A stretch of DNA of 64,000 nucleotides from Nocardioides alkalitolerans DSM 16699 (lineage in GTDB: Bacteria > Actinomycetota > Actinomycetes > Propionibacteriales > Nocardioidaceae). The stretch spans positions 124,001 through 188,000 of the forward strand of contig NZ_KE384533.1 in the NCBI RefSeq assembly GCF_000426525.1, read 5' to 3'. Each line of letters begins with the position of its first letter. The first letter of the stretch is position 1. Shown here piece after piece: positions 1-8,001 of the stretch. The position numbers were made by a program, and so were the translations under genes. Below the pieces are notes generated by a model. That model was given only the letters and a program-made list of their open reading frames with translations, searched no databases and had not been told where the DNA came from.

Positions 1-114
1 GCGGGCGTCCTGCGGCCCGTGCTGGACCGGACCTTCCCGTTCGACGAGACCCTCGAGGCCGTCTCGTACGTCGAGCAGGGCAGGGCCAAGGGCAAGGTCG
101 TCGTCGTCCGCTGA
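1..114 (+). CDS. C-terminus of a medium-chain oxidoreductase (partial)
   Basis: Only the last 37 codons are in the window, ending in TGA. The reading frame gives a typical end of a zinc-type alcohol dehydrogenase or NADPH:quinone reductase. In that family the C-terminus has the pattern seen here: a hydrophobic/proline stretch, then a conserved acidic stretch (FDETLEAVSYVEQGRAKGKV) and a short valine-rich last strand. Members use NAD(P)H to reduce quinones or enones in the cytosol. The assignment rests on this short tail only, and the 5' part lies outside the window. Confidence 0.6.
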   Translation, partial: AGVLRPVLDRTFPFDETLEAVSYVEQGRAKGKVVVVR

Positions 115-204
115 CCCCGGCGCGGGTCGGGCCCGCGCCTCGTAGGATCAGACCCTCCCTCGCCCGTCGGGCGGGGCCCCACCAGTGAGCAGGACAGGAG
201 TCCC

Positions 205-804
205 GTGGCCAGGTACGACGAGGCCCACAAGGCGGCCACCAGGGCGCGCATCCTGGAGTCCGCCGGCCACCGGTTCAAGAGCGACGGCATCGACGGCTCG
301 GGCGTCGCGGTGCTGATGAAGGACGCCGGGCTCACCAACGGCGCCTTCTACGCCCACTTCGACTCGAAGGACGACCTGGTGGAGGCCGTGGTCGCCAACG
401 AGCTGGCCCGCCAGGTCGAGAGCTTCTCCGACCTCCCCGAGGGAGCCGCCGGCGTCGAGGAGCTCGTGCGCCGCTACCTCTCGACGGCGCACCGGGACGA
501 CCCCGCCCACGGGTGCCCGTCGGCAGCCCTGCTCGACGAGATCGCCCGCTCGCCGGAGCACGTCCGGGTGGCCTTCACCGCGGGCCTCCTCGGTGTCGTC
601 GACGCGATCGAGGCCCGCCTCGTGCCCGGCTCGACACCGACCACGCGGTCCCGCGCCCAGGGGATGAGCGTGTTCGCCCTGATGATCGGCACGGTCCAGG
701 TCGCCCGCGCGACGACCGACCCCGTGCTCGCGGACGAGGTCATCGAGCGCGGGCTCACGAACGCGCTGACGCTGCTCGGGCTGGGTCCGGGCGAGGAGGG
801 CTGA
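205..804 (+). CDS. TetR/AcrR family transcriptional regulator
   Basis: A 199-residue repressor-type protein. The N-terminal 50 or so residues form the TetR helix-turn-helix: a first helix with AATRARILESAG, then GVAVLMKDAGLTNGAFYAHF, where the recognition helix runs into the family FYxHF signature. The remaining 140 residues are the helical ligand-binding and dimer domain. The GTG start at 205 follows a purine-rich Shine-Dalgarno sequence (acaggag). It lies 90 bp downstream of the oxidoreductase end on the same strand, so it may control that gene or act alone. The ligand cannot be read from the sequence. It is convergent with the acyl-CoA synthetase, with 24 bp between stops. Confidence 0.88.
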   Translation: MARYDEAHKAATRARILESAGHRFKSDGIDGSGVAVLMKDAGLTNGAFYAHFDSKDDLVEAVVANELARQVESFSDLPEGAAGVEELVRRYLSTAHRDDPAHGCPSAALLDEIARSPEHVRVAFTAGLLGVVDAIEARLVPGSTPTTRSRAQGMSVFALMIGTVQVARATTDPVLADEVIERGLTNALTLLGLGPGEEG

Positions 805-828
805 GAGCGCTCGGTCGGCGACCCCGCG

Positions 829-2376
829 TCAGTCCTCCCGCTTGCGCAGCAGGAACCGCTGCACCTTGCCGCTCGGCGTCTTGGGCAGCGCGTCGACGAA
901 GTGCACGACGCGGGGGTAGGCGTGCGCCGAGTACCGGTTGCGCACGAGCTGCTGCAGCTCGACCGCGAGGGCCTCGTCGCCGGCCACCCCGTCGGCGAGC
1001 ACGACGTACGCCGTGACCGCCTCGCCGCGGATCTCGTCCGGCTTGCCCACCACCGCGACGTCGACGACGGAGGCGTGGGTGATGAGCACGCTCTCCACGT
1101 CGAAGGGTCCGATGCGGTAGCCGGAGGCCAGGATCACGTCGTCGTCGCGGGCCGAGAAGAAGAAGTGGCCGTCCTCGTCGACGCGTCCCGTGTCGCCGGT
1201 GAGGTACCAGCGGCCGTCCGGCGTGAACCGCTCGGCCGTCTTCGCGGGGGCGTCGACGTACCCCGTGAAGAACATCGCCTGCGACGCGGGCACGTCGAGC
1301 GCGATCTGGCCGTCGACGAGGCCGGCGGCGAAGCCGGGCAGGGCCACGCCCATCGACCCGGGCCGCACGGGCTCACGCACGTCGTCGTGCCAGCAGTTGA
1401 CGATGCACATGCCGTGCTCGGTCTGGCCGTAGTGGTCGCGCACCTCCACCCCCAGCGCCTGCTCGCCCCAGGCCAGCACGTCGGGGGTGAGCGGCTCGCC
1501 GGCGGACGACGCGCGACGCAGCGAGAACCCGGTGAACGCGGGGTCCTTCGACATGGCGCGGTACATCGTGGGCGCGCCCGCGAAGCTGGTCACGCCGCAC
1601 CGGGTGAGCACCTCGCGCGTCGAGTCCGGCGTGAATCCGGCGTCGAGCAGGATGTTGGCGCGGCCCAGGGCCAGCGGCCCGAGGATCCCGTAGTAGAGCC
1701 CGTAGGCCCACCCCGGGTCGGCCGCGTTCCAGAAGACGTCGTCGGCCTGCACGTCGAGCCCGAAGTGCGTGTACGACGCGAAGGCCGCCAGCGCGCGGAC
1801 GGGGATGGGCACCCCCTTCGGCTTGCCCGTCGTACCGCTCGTGAACAGCATCGCCAGCAGGCCGTCACCCCCGGCGGCGACCGGCGCGGCGAGCGGCTCG
1901 GAGGCAAGGAGGGCGTCCCACTCCGGCCCCGTCTCGAGCACGTCGAGCCCCTCGATCGGGTCGACCTTGGCGCGCTGGGACGGCTCGGTGACCACGAGCC
2001 TCGCGCCGCTGCCCGCGACCCGCAGCTCGATGGCCCCGGTCGCGAAGGCGGTGAACAGCGGCACCAGGGTGGCGCCGAGCCGCCACAGCGCGAGCAGCGT
2101 GACGACGTACTCGAGCCGCTTGCCCATCAGCACCCCGACGCGGTCGCCCTCGCCGACGCCCCGCTCCGCGAGGCCGGTGGCGACCCGCGACGAGAGGTCG
2201 CGCAGCTCGCCGTACGTCAGCGCGCGCGACGTGTAGTCGGCGTCGACCAGCGTGAAGGCGACGGCCGCCGGGTCGTGGCGGTCGCAGAGCAGGAGGGCGG
2301 CGGTCGCGCCGGGGTCGCCGTACTCGGCCAGCCAGCCGTCGAGGGTGCGGGTCACGGCGTCGTTCACGGGGGTCAC
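829..2376 (-). CDS. AMP-dependent acyl-CoA synthetase / ligase
   Basis: A 515-residue adenylate-forming enzyme (ANL superfamily) that would activate a carboxylic acid with ATP and load it on CoA. Signature motifs are in order. The P-loop-like FTSGTTGKPKG lies near residue 180, an adenine-binding GQTEHG segment is mid-protein, and YLTGDTGRVDEDG precedes the hinge. The catalytic lysine is in TPSGKVQRF near the C-terminus. The length is normal for short- to medium-chain or benzoate-type ligases. It starts at a GTG, 121 bp downstream of the MHS transporter on the same strand, with a hairpin in the gap. Co-location with that transporter suggests import of an organic acid followed by CoA activation. 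The substrate is not determinable from sequence alone. Confidence 0.9.
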   Translation of the reverse strand: MTPVNDAVTRTLDGWLAEYGDPGATAALLLCDRHDPAAVAFTLVDADYTSRALTYGELRDLSSRVATGLAERGVGEGDRVGVLMGKRLEYVVTLLALWRLGATLVPLFTAFATGAIELRVAGSGARLVVTEPSQRAKVDPIEGLDVLETGPEWDALLASEPLAAPVAAGGDGLLAMLFTSGTTGKPKGVPIPVRALAAFASYTHFGLDVQADDVFWNAADPGWAYGLYYGILGPLALGRANILLDAGFTPDSTREVLTRCGVTSFAGAPTMYRAMSKDPAFTGFSLRRASSAGEPLTPDVLAWGEQALGVEVRDHYGQTEHGMCIVNCWHDDVREPVRPGSMGVALPGFAAGLVDGQIALDVPASQAMFFTGYVDAPAKTAERFTPDGRWYLTGDTGRVDEDGHFFFSARDDDVILASGYRIGPFDVESVLITHASVVDVAVVGKPDEIRGEAVTAYVVLADGVAGDEALAVELQQLVRNRYSAHAYPRVVHFVDALPKTPSGKVQRFLLRKRED

Positions 2377-2450
2377 GTCCTTGCGTCGGGGGCGGGGTCG
2401 AGGTCGGGTCGGGAGAGGTGGTCGGCATCACATCGTGGGCCGCGGGTCCC

Positions 2451-2483
2451 GGCGGCGCCACCCTCTGAGGAGGGGGCGCCGCC
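2451..2483 (-). terminator. GC-rich hairpin between transporter and acyl-CoA synthetase genes
   Basis: A perfect 9-bp stem (ggcggcgcc with ggcgccgcc) continues after one bulged A into a 5-bp inner stem (ccctc with gaggg) and a tgag loop. It sits just after the transporter stop codon and before the ligase start. There is no clear T-run, so it may be an attenuating or mRNA-stabilising structure rather than a full terminator. It would set the ratio of transporter to ligase expression. Confidence 0.55.
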
Positions 2484-2497
2484 GGGCCGGTCGGGCG

Positions 2498-3850
2498 TCA
2501 GCGCACGCCGGCGGCGACGTCCATGCGGGACCGCCCGCTCAAGGCGAGGGTCGAGCCGATGCTGACGAGGGCGAGGACCGCGAGCATGGCCCCGATGGCG
2601 ATGCTGCCGTGGTCGGCGGCCAGGCCGGGAGCGAGCAGCGGGGGCACCGCGCCGCCGAGCACGCCGCCGAGGTTGTAGCCCGCACCGGCGCCCGTGTAGC
2701 GGAAGCGCGTCTCGAAGAGCTCGGGCAGGTAGGCGCCCACGGGGCCGAACGCGAGCCCGAAGATCGACAGGGTGACCACGAGGCCGACGGCGAAGGCGAG
2801 CGACGAGCCGGTGTCGACCAGCGGGAAGAGCACGAGCGCCCAGACGAGGGCGGCCGCACCCGAGGTGAGGATGACCGGTCGTCGGCCGATCCGGTCCGAC
2901 CACACGCCGCCGGCGAGGGTCGCGAGACCGAGGCAGAGGGCGGCGACGATGCCGACCGACAGCACGAACTGGCGCTCCAGCGCGGGTCCCTCCGGGTTGG
3001 TCCCGTACGCCGTCAGGTAGGCCGTGCCCATGTAGAAGAAGCCGAAGAGCACGCTCATCAGGCCCGCAGAGAGCAGGATCTCGCGGGGCTGCGTGCGCAC
3101 GACGTCGACGAACGGCAACGACCGTCGGGCGGTGACGTCGCTGGCGTCCTGCTCGGCCCGGAAGACGGGCGTCTCCTCGATGCTGAGCCGGATGTAGAGG
3201 CCGACGGCCACCATCAGCGCGCTGGCGATGAACGGGATCCGCCAGCCGTAGGTCAGGAACGCCTCGTCCGTGGTGCCCAGCACCAGGTCGCTGACGAGGA
3301 AGGTCGCGCTCGAGAGGGCGAACGCGAACGCCGGCCCGAGCTGCGGGAAGACGGCGTAGAAGCCGCGTCGGCCCGGCGGCGCGTACTCGGCGGCCAGGAG
3401 GTTCGCGCCGGCCCACTCCCCGCCGACGGCGAGCCCCTGCAGGAAGCGCAGGACGACGAGCGCGATCGGGGCGGCGACGCCGATGGTGGCGGCCGAGGGC
3501 AGCAGGCCGATCGCGACGGTGGCGAGGCCCATCATCAGCAGCGTCGTGACGAGGGTGCCCTTCCGGCCGATCCGGTCCCCGTAGTGGCCGAACACGACCG
3601 CGCCCAGGGGCCGGGCGACGAAGGCGACGGCGAAGGTGGCGAACGACGCGACGGTGCCGGCGGTGGAGCCGAGGGCGGGGAAGAACACGGTCGGGAAGAC
3701 GAGGGCCGCCGCGGTGCCGTAGATGAAGAAGTCGTAGTACTCGATGGTCGTGCCGACGCAGCTGGCGACGGCGACGCGCCGCATCGGGGTCGGGCTGTCG
3801 GCGGGGCCGGGGCCCGGGCCGTCACCGGGCTTCAGGGACTGGGTCGTCAT
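2498..3850 (-). CDS. MFS transporter, metabolite:H+ symporter (MHS) type
   Basis: About 450 residues with 12 predicted membrane helices. The start chosen is the ATG at 3850. The frame stays open upstream to 3985, but that part only translates the repeat-rich intergenic DNA. MHS-family features are present: CVGTTIEYYDFFIYG in the first helix, a GHYGDRIGRK loop between helices 2 and 3, and GEWAGANLLAAEYAP in the middle, where the family conserves a G-E-[WY]-G-G-A-like motif. Family members (ProP, ShiA, alpha-ketoglutarate permease types) bring organic acids or betaines in with protons at the inner membrane. It is the first gene of a two-gene unit with the acyl-CoA synthetase and is divergent from the GAF-LuxR regulator. 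Confidence 0.9.
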   Translation of the reverse strand: MTTQSLKPGDGPGPGPADSPTPMRRVAVASCVGTTIEYYDFFIYGTAAALVFPTVFFPALGSTAGTVASFATFAVAFVARPLGAVVFGHYGDRIGRKGTLVTTLLMMGLATVAIGLLPSAATIGVAAPIALVVLRFLQGLAVGGEWAGANLLAAEYAPPGRRGFYAVFPQLGPAFAFALSSATFLVSDLVLGTTDEAFLTYGWRIPFIASALMVAVGLYIRLSIEETPVFRAEQDASDVTARRSLPFVDVVRTQPREILLSAGLMSVLFGFFYMGTAYLTAYGTNPEGPALERQFVLSVGIVAALCLGLATLAGGVWSDRIGRRPVILTSGAAALVWALVLFPLVDTGSSLAFAVGLVVTLSIFGLAFGPVGAYLPELFETRFRYTGAGAGYNLGGVLGGAVPPLLAPGLAADHGSIAIGAMLAVLALVSIGSTLALSGRSRMDVAAGVR

Positions 3851-4062
3851 GGGGGTCGCCTCCGTGGTCGGGGCAGACGTACGTCGTCTGCCGCCGCGGA
3901 GTGTTGTGCGGCAGGTCACAGACCTGCCACCCTCGGAAGGGGGTGCCGTGCCGCACCCTCCTTGGAGGGTGGTGATCGGCGTCACCCACCACGAGAGTGG
4001 GGCCCGGACCCCTCGGGCCGACGCGCACCGCGACCCCGAGGGACGCGAGATCAGGAGTGGTG
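3851..4062. promoter_or_regulatory. Divergent intergenic region with inverted repeats
   Basis: This 212-bp gap separates the minus-strand transporter unit from the plus-strand GAF-LuxR gene. Three inverted repeats are visible. At 3872-3892 the arms ggcagacg and cgtctgcc surround a 5-nt centre, giving an operator-like near-palindrome close to the transporter start. At about 3912-3928 there is a gcaggtcacagacctgc hairpin. At about 3929-3972, ccaccctc/gagggtgg arms enclose further C/G-rich blocks. The position suits binding of the neighbouring LuxR-type regulator, but no consensus is known for it. Confidence 0.5.
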
Positions 4063-4914
4063 ATGGACGAGGACGGTGGCGGCGTCGCCGCGGTGCTGGA
4101 CCGCGGCTTGGAGGACGCGCAGCGCAGGACGGGCCTCACGGTCGCGTTCACCGGCCTGGTGCACCCCGATCGCCGGCAGTTCGTCATCAGCGCGCTGCGC
4201 GGCACCTGGACGAACTCGCTGAGCAACCTCGCCGTCCGCTCGGGCGAGGGGCTCGGCGGCAAGGCGCTCGCCCTCTCGCGACCCGCCACGGTCGCCAACT
4301 ACCGGGACGCGCGCGGGATCACCCGCCGCTACGACTACGCGGTGGCGCCGGAACGGCTCCGGTCGATCGTGAGCCTCCCGGTCGCGCTCCCCGGCCAGGC
4401 CCCGCTGGCCATGCTCTACCTCGCGGAGCGGCACGAGGTCGGGTTCGACGGGCGCCTCTACGACCGCCTCGGCCCGGCGCTGCTCACCATGGCGCAGGAC
4501 CTGCGCATCGAGCTCGAGGTCGCCCGCCGGGTGCAGGCGGCCCGCGCTGCGGCGCTCGCCGAGCGGGAGCCCACCGCCGGCCGGTCCGCCGGGGCCGATC
4601 TCGTCGCCGACATCGCGTCGGTCATGGCGCGTACGACGGACGCCGCCACCCAGCAGGAGCTCCGCCGCATCCTCGCCGGCCTCGCGGACCCCCGCGCCTC
4701 CACGGACAGCCCGCCCGCCTCGCCGCTCACCCGCCGGGAGACGGCCGTGCTCCGCTCGGCCGAGACGGGTTGCTCGAACGCCGAGATCGCCGACGCGCTC
4801 GGCCTCGTCGAGAGCACGGTGAAGTCCTACATGAAGAGCGCGATGGCCAAGCTGGGCGCCGACAACCGGGTGCGCGCGTGCCGCACGGCGCGCCGGGCCG
4901 GCTACCTCGACTGA
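4063..4914 (+). CDS. GAF-domain LuxR-type transcriptional regulator
   Basis: 283 residues from the ATG at 4063, which follows an aggag Shine-Dalgarno sequence by 5 nt. A GTG directly before it is too close to that site. Residues about 15-150 look like a GAF sensor domain, ending in a long helix rich in Arg and Ala. Residues about 222-283 are a LuxR/NarL helix-turn-helix, with LTRRETAVLRSAETGCSNAE (first helices) and STVKSYMKSAMAKLGADNRV (recognition and last helices). There is no receiver domain, so it is probably a one-component regulator that senses a small molecule. It is divergent from the MHS transporter and acyl-CoA synthetase and is the best candidate for their control (inference). Confidence 0.85.
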   Translation: MDEDGGGVAAVLDRGLEDAQRRTGLTVAFTGLVHPDRRQFVISALRGTWTNSLSNLAVRSGEGLGGKALALSRPATVANYRDARGITRRYDYAVAPERLRSIVSLPVALPGQAPLAMLYLAERHEVGFDGRLYDRLGPALLTMAQDLRIELEVARRVQAARAAALAEREPTAGRSAGADLVADIASVMARTTDAATQQELRRILAGLADPRASTDSPPASPLTRRETAVLRSAETGCSNAEIADALGLVESTVKSYMKSAMAKLGADNRVRACRTARRAGYLD

Positions 4915-4945
4915 CGCACCCCGGACGCCCGCCCGAGAACGAGAA

Positions 4946-4981
4946 CAGCCCCCGGTCCACATCTCTGCGGATCGGGGGCTG
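4946..4981. terminator. Bidirectional terminator hairpin after the LuxR gene
   Basis: A 13-bp stem (cagcccccggtcc with ggatcgggggctg, one G-U pair) with a 10-nt loop. It lies between the convergent LuxR-type gene and tRNA-Thr. On the minus strand the 3' side is followed by TTCTCGTTCTC, so it can also end the tRNA transcript. Confidence 0.75.
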
Positions 4982-4989
4982 TGCGTCGG

Positions 4990-5062
4990 AGCCGCCTGTC
5001 AGAATCGAACTGACGACCTAGTCATTACGAGTGACTCGCTCTACCGACTGAGCTAAGGCGGC
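4990..5062 (-). tRNA. tRNA-Thr (anticodon CGT)
   Basis: The minus strand folds as a complete cloverleaf. The 7-bp acceptor is GCCGCCT with AGGCGGC, followed by the D-arm TAGCTCAGTCGGTAGAGC. The anticodon stem AGTCA/TGACT encloses the loop CTCGTAA, giving anticodon CGT, and the T-arm contains GTTCGATTC. The discriminator is T and no CCA is encoded. It reads ACG threonine codons, which are common in this GC-rich genome. Confidence 0.95.
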
Positions 5063-5145
5063 GCGCTGCCCGGCCTTCGTCGTACGTGACGACTCCCGCC
5101 GGGCAACCCGGGAGAGTATAGGGGAGCCCTCGCCGGTGATGCGAA

Positions 5146-5349
5146 TCAGGCAGCGACGAGCGTGCGCGAGCCGAGGACGGCCTCGGCGTCGGCCGCGTCG
5201 GCGCCCGGGCTGACCCAGGTCTGGCCGGTGTCGCCGCACCAGCAGGTGAACGTGGCGACGAAGCCACCGTCGACCGGGGTGGCGCTGGTGAACTGGCTCT
5301 CGAACGTGAGCTGACGGGTGTTGCACGCGGTGCAGTGGTGGACGAACAC
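5146..5349 (-). CDS. Small cysteine-rich (zinc-ribbon-like) protein
   Basis: 67 residues starting at GTG, with a strong GAGGAGG Shine-Dalgarno 8 nt upstream. Two Cys pairs are visible: HCTACNTRQL near the N-terminus and FTCWCGDTG in the middle. The spacing suits a small treble-clef or zinc-ribbon fold. I recognise it only as a small actinobacterial orphan type. It is divergent from the LysR gene, with about 100 bp between starts. The function is unknown. Confidence 0.7.
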   Translation of the reverse strand: MFVHHCTACNTRQLTFESQFTSATPVDGGFVATFTCWCGDTGQTWVSPGADAADAEAVLGSRTLVAA

Positions 5350-5437
5350 GGGTGACCTCCTCAGGGATGGATCGGGGACACTCCTAGTATGTCGACGTCA
5401 AGATTCAAGGGGTAGCCTCACTTTCCATCGGAAGGCA

Positions 5438-5451
5438 TAGGATCTGCCTTG
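5438..5451 (+). promoter_or_regulatory. -10 element for a leaderless LysR transcript
   Basis: TAGGAT at 5438-5443 is followed by exactly 7 nt and then the GTG start codon. There is no Shine-Dalgarno sequence in front of that GTG. This is the usual layout of leaderless actinobacterial transcripts, where the mRNA begins at the start codon. A small palindrome, ttccatcggaa (5423-5433), lies just upstream and could be the autoregulatory LysR site. Confidence 0.5.
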
Positions 5452-6377
5452 TGCTCTCCCTTCACCAGCTCACGTGCTTCCTCGCGACGTACGAGCACGG
5501 CTCCCTGACCGCCGCAGCGGCCGAGCTGGGCTACGCCCAGCCCAGCGTGTCCGAGCAGATCCGCGGCCTCGAGAAGTCGCTCGGCGTCCAGCTGTTCCGG
5601 CGCGTCGGGCGCGGCGTGGTGCCGACCACGATGGCGGAGGAGCTGCGTCCCCACGCCGAGAAGACCCTCGCCGCCGCCGAGGACGCGCGTCGCGCGATGG
5701 CGGCCGCGAAGTCCTTCGAGACCGGCACCATCCGCTTCGGCATGTTCGGCACCGCCCGGCTCTACGCCGGCGCCGGTCTCGTGGCCGACGTGCTCGCGCG
5801 CTACCCCGGCGTCCGGGTGGAGCTGATCGGCCAGAACTCCTCGGACGTGCACGAGGACCTGCGCCGCGGTCGGCTCGAGGCCGCCATGATCGCGGTGCCG
5901 GGTGCCGTGAGCGAGGGCATGACCGTCACGCCGGTCGCGAAGGACGAGCTGGTCTACATCAGCGCCGACCCCGCCCACCTGACCACACCCGTCACGGCCC
6001 ACCGGCTGTCCCTGGCCAACCTGGTGATGCCCGAGACCACCTGGCGGGCCGACGACTCCACCCGCATCCTGCTGCGCCAGATGCTGCACGGGACGGGCCG
6101 CAACCCGCAGACCCGCATCGAGGTCGAGGACGTCGAGACCGCGGTCGAGCTCGTCGGCATGGGCCTCGCCGACTCCGTGATCCCCCTGGGTGCGGCCGAG
6201 CAGCTGCTCAGCCGCCTCGCGCCGAACGCGGGCTGGGTCTCGCTGCGCCCGCGCCAGTACGACGTCATCGCCGTCGTCCACCGGGCCGACGCGACGCTGT
6301 CACCGGCGGCGCGGCTCATGATCGAGCTGGCGACCGCCCGGATCCAGCAGATCGCGGAGCCCTACACGCCGCGCTGA
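5451..6377 (+). CDS. LysR family transcriptional regulator
   Basis: 308 residues, the normal LysR length. Residues 1-60 form the winged helix-turn-helix (LHQLTCFLATYEHGSLTAAA, then YAQPSVSEQIRGLEKSLGV), matching the family signature around the recognition helix. Residues about 90-300 are the two-lobed periplasmic-binding-like effector domain. The GTG start sits 7 nt after a -10-like TAGGAT, which suggests a leaderless mRNA. It is divergent from the small cysteine-rich protein and convergent with the TAP hydrolase, so its target is not clear from context. Confidence 0.92.
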   Translation: MLSLHQLTCFLATYEHGSLTAAAAELGYAQPSVSEQIRGLEKSLGVQLFRRVGRGVVPTTMAEELRPHAEKTLAAAEDARRAMAAAKSFETGTIRFGMFGTARLYAGAGLVADVLARYPGVRVELIGQNSSDVHEDLRRGRLEAAMIAVPGAVSEGMTVTPVAKDELVYISADPAHLTTPVTAHRLSLANLVMPETTWRADDSTRILLRQMLHGTGRNPQTRIEVEDVETAVELVGMGLADSVIPLGAAEQLLSRLAPNAGWVSLRPRQYDVIAVVHRADATLSPAARLMIELATARIQQIAEPYTPR

Positions 6378-6408
6378 CCTCGGCCCACCGGACGGTGGCA
6401 CCGCGCGA

Positions 6409-8001
6409 TCAGCAGGTGGTGCCGTCCTCCGGCACGTCGCCGTCGACGAGGAACGCCTCGACGGTCTCGTCGATGCAGTCGTTGCCCGCGCCGTACGCGG
6501 TGTGCCCCTCGCCCTCCCGGGTCAGCAGGACCCCGGACTCGAGCTGCCCCGCGAGCGCGACGGCCTCCTCGTACGGCGTGGCCGGGTCTCCCGTCGTGCC
6601 GATGACGAGGATGGGCGCGGCGCCGGCGGCGCGGATCTCCCGCGGCTCCTCGCTCTGACGGCCCGTGTAGCCGCTGCACCAGCCGAGACCGAGCTCGCCG
6701 CCGTCGCCGAACGTCGGGGCGGCCTGCTCGAACTCGGGCGCGTAGGCCGCGGCCTCCTCGGGCGTGAGCGCGCTCGGGTCGTCGAGGCACGAGATGGCGT
6801 AGAACGCCTCCATGATGTTCGACCCGTAGGTGCCGTCGGCGTTGCGGTCGGCGTAGAAGTCGGCCAGCAGCAGCAGGAGGCTGCCGTCTCCGTCGAACGC
6901 CATCTCGAGGCCGTCGGTCAGGTAGGGCCAGTTCTCCTCGCCGTAGAGCGCGGCCTGGACGCCCGTCGTGGCCAGCTGCTGGGTCAGCAGGCGGTCGTCG
7001 CCCTCGACGACCATCGGCTGCGCCAGCAGCCCGTCGAGGAAGGCCTCGACGTTCGCGACGCCCTCGTCGACCGTCGCCCCGAGCACGCAGGACGGGCCGG
7101 AGACGCAGTCCTCGACGTAGTTGCGGAACGCCAGCTCGAAGCCGGCGGTCTGGCTGAGCGAGCCCTCGATGCGGTCGAGGGAGGGGTCGACGGCGCCGTC
7201 GAGCACGAGGCGCTCGGAGCGCTCGGGGAAGTACTCGGCGTACGTCGCGCCGAGCGAGGTGCCGTAGGAGAAGCCCAGGTAGTGGAGCTGGCTGTCGCCG
7301 AGGACGGCGCGCAGCACGTCCATGTCGCGGGCCGACTCGACGGTGGAGACGTGGTTGACGAGGTCGCCCGACAGCGCCTCGCAGCCGGCACCGAAGCGCT
7401 GCTGCCACTCGACGGCCGAGGTGGCCGCGGCGGGGCTGTTCGGATCGACCGAGACGGAGAGGTAGTCGTCGAGCTCGGCGTCGGAGAGGCAGTCGATGGG
7501 CGAGCTCTCCCCCGTGCCGCGCGGGTCGAAGCCGACGATGTCGAAGCTGTCGAGCAGCTGCTGGCCGTAGAGGGCGCTGCCGCGGGTGGCGAGCTCCGAG
7601 CCCGCCGAGCCGGGGCCACCGGGGTTCACGACCAGCGACCCGATGCGTGCCTCGTCGTCCTCGGCCGGCGACCGCAGGACCTTGAGCTCGAGGGTGTCGC
7701 CCTCGGGGTCGGTGTAGTCGAGCGGCACCTCGAGGCGCGCGCAGTCGTAGTCGTCGCCCTCCTCCTCGCAGGCCGTCCAGTCGAGCTCCTGGGAGTAGAA
7801 CGGCTCGAGCTCGGGGCTCGGCGCCTCCTGCGCGTCGCCGCCGCCGGCCGGCTCGTCGCCGTCGCGGTCGCCGTCCGCCTGCTCGGTGCCACCCGTCACG
7901 CGCTCCCCGTCGTCGCCGCGCGTCAGCACGATCGCGGTGACACCCCCGACGAGCACGACCACCAGCGCCAGGACCAGCGCCACCACTCCACCGCGCTTCA
8001 C
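6409..8001 (-). CDS. Secreted alpha/beta hydrolase, TAP/SlpD-type exported peptidase
   Basis: 530 residues from the GTG at 8001. The N-terminus (MKRGGVVALVLALVVVLVGG) is an uncleaved signal anchor or signal peptide. A low-complexity acidic linker (about 30-65) follows. The alpha/beta hydrolase core contains NPGGPGSAG (oxyanion region, about 126-134), FDPRGTGES and the nucleophile elbow GFSYGT (Ser245). The C-terminal TAP-like domain supplies the catalytic Asp in TTGDPATPYE and His in GEGHTAYG. Family members (Streptomyces tripeptidyl aminopeptidase and relatives) cleave small peptides outside the membrane. The start codon overlaps the holB stop (GTGA), so translation is coupled to the clamp loader gene. 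Confidence 0.9.
   Translation of the reverse strand: MKRGGVVALVLALVVVLVGGVTAIVLTRGDDGERVTGGTEQADGDRDGDEPAGGGDAQEAPSPELEPFYSQELDWTACEEEGDDYDCARLEVPLDYTDPEGDTLELKVLRSPAEDDEARIGSLVVNPGGPGSAGSELATRGSALYGQQLLDSFDIVGFDPRGTGESSPIDCLSDAELDDYLSVSVDPNSPAAATSAVEWQQRFGAGCEALSGDLVNHVSTVESARDMDVLRAVLGDSQLHYLGFSYGTSLGATYAEYFPERSERLVLDGAVDPSLDRIEGSLSQTAGFELAFRNYVEDCVSGPSCVLGATVDEGVANVEAFLDGLLAQPMVVEGDDRLLTQQLATTGVQAALYGEENWPYLTDGLEMAFDGDGSLLLLLADFYADRNADGTYGSNIMEAFYAISCLDDPSALTPEEAAAYAPEFEQAAPTFGDGGELGLGWCSGYTGRQSEEPREIRAAGAAPILVIGTTGDPATPYEEAVALAGQLESGVLLTREGEGHTAYGAGNDCIDETVEAFLVDGDVPEDGTTC

Noticed and set aside
2451..2483. Hairpin as proof that the transporter and ligase are separate transcripts
   Set aside because: There is no T-run and the two genes are on the same strand 121 bp apart. 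Partial attenuation is as likely as full termination.
901..2565. Long open frame on the plus strand opposite the acyl-CoA synthetase
   Set aside because: It is a shadow of the minus-strand gene in GC-rich DNA: His/Arg/Gly-rich, with no motif and no Shine-Dalgarno. The acyl-CoA synthetase motifs decide the strand.
2252..4063. Long open plus-strand frame over the MHS transporter
   Set aside because: The translation is a charged, low-complexity sequence without a domain. The transporter on the minus strand has full family motifs.
4990..5062. tRNA-Thr as a second integration site
   Set aside because: No integrase, phage gene or partial tRNA repeat lies near it. The neighbours are ordinary host genes.
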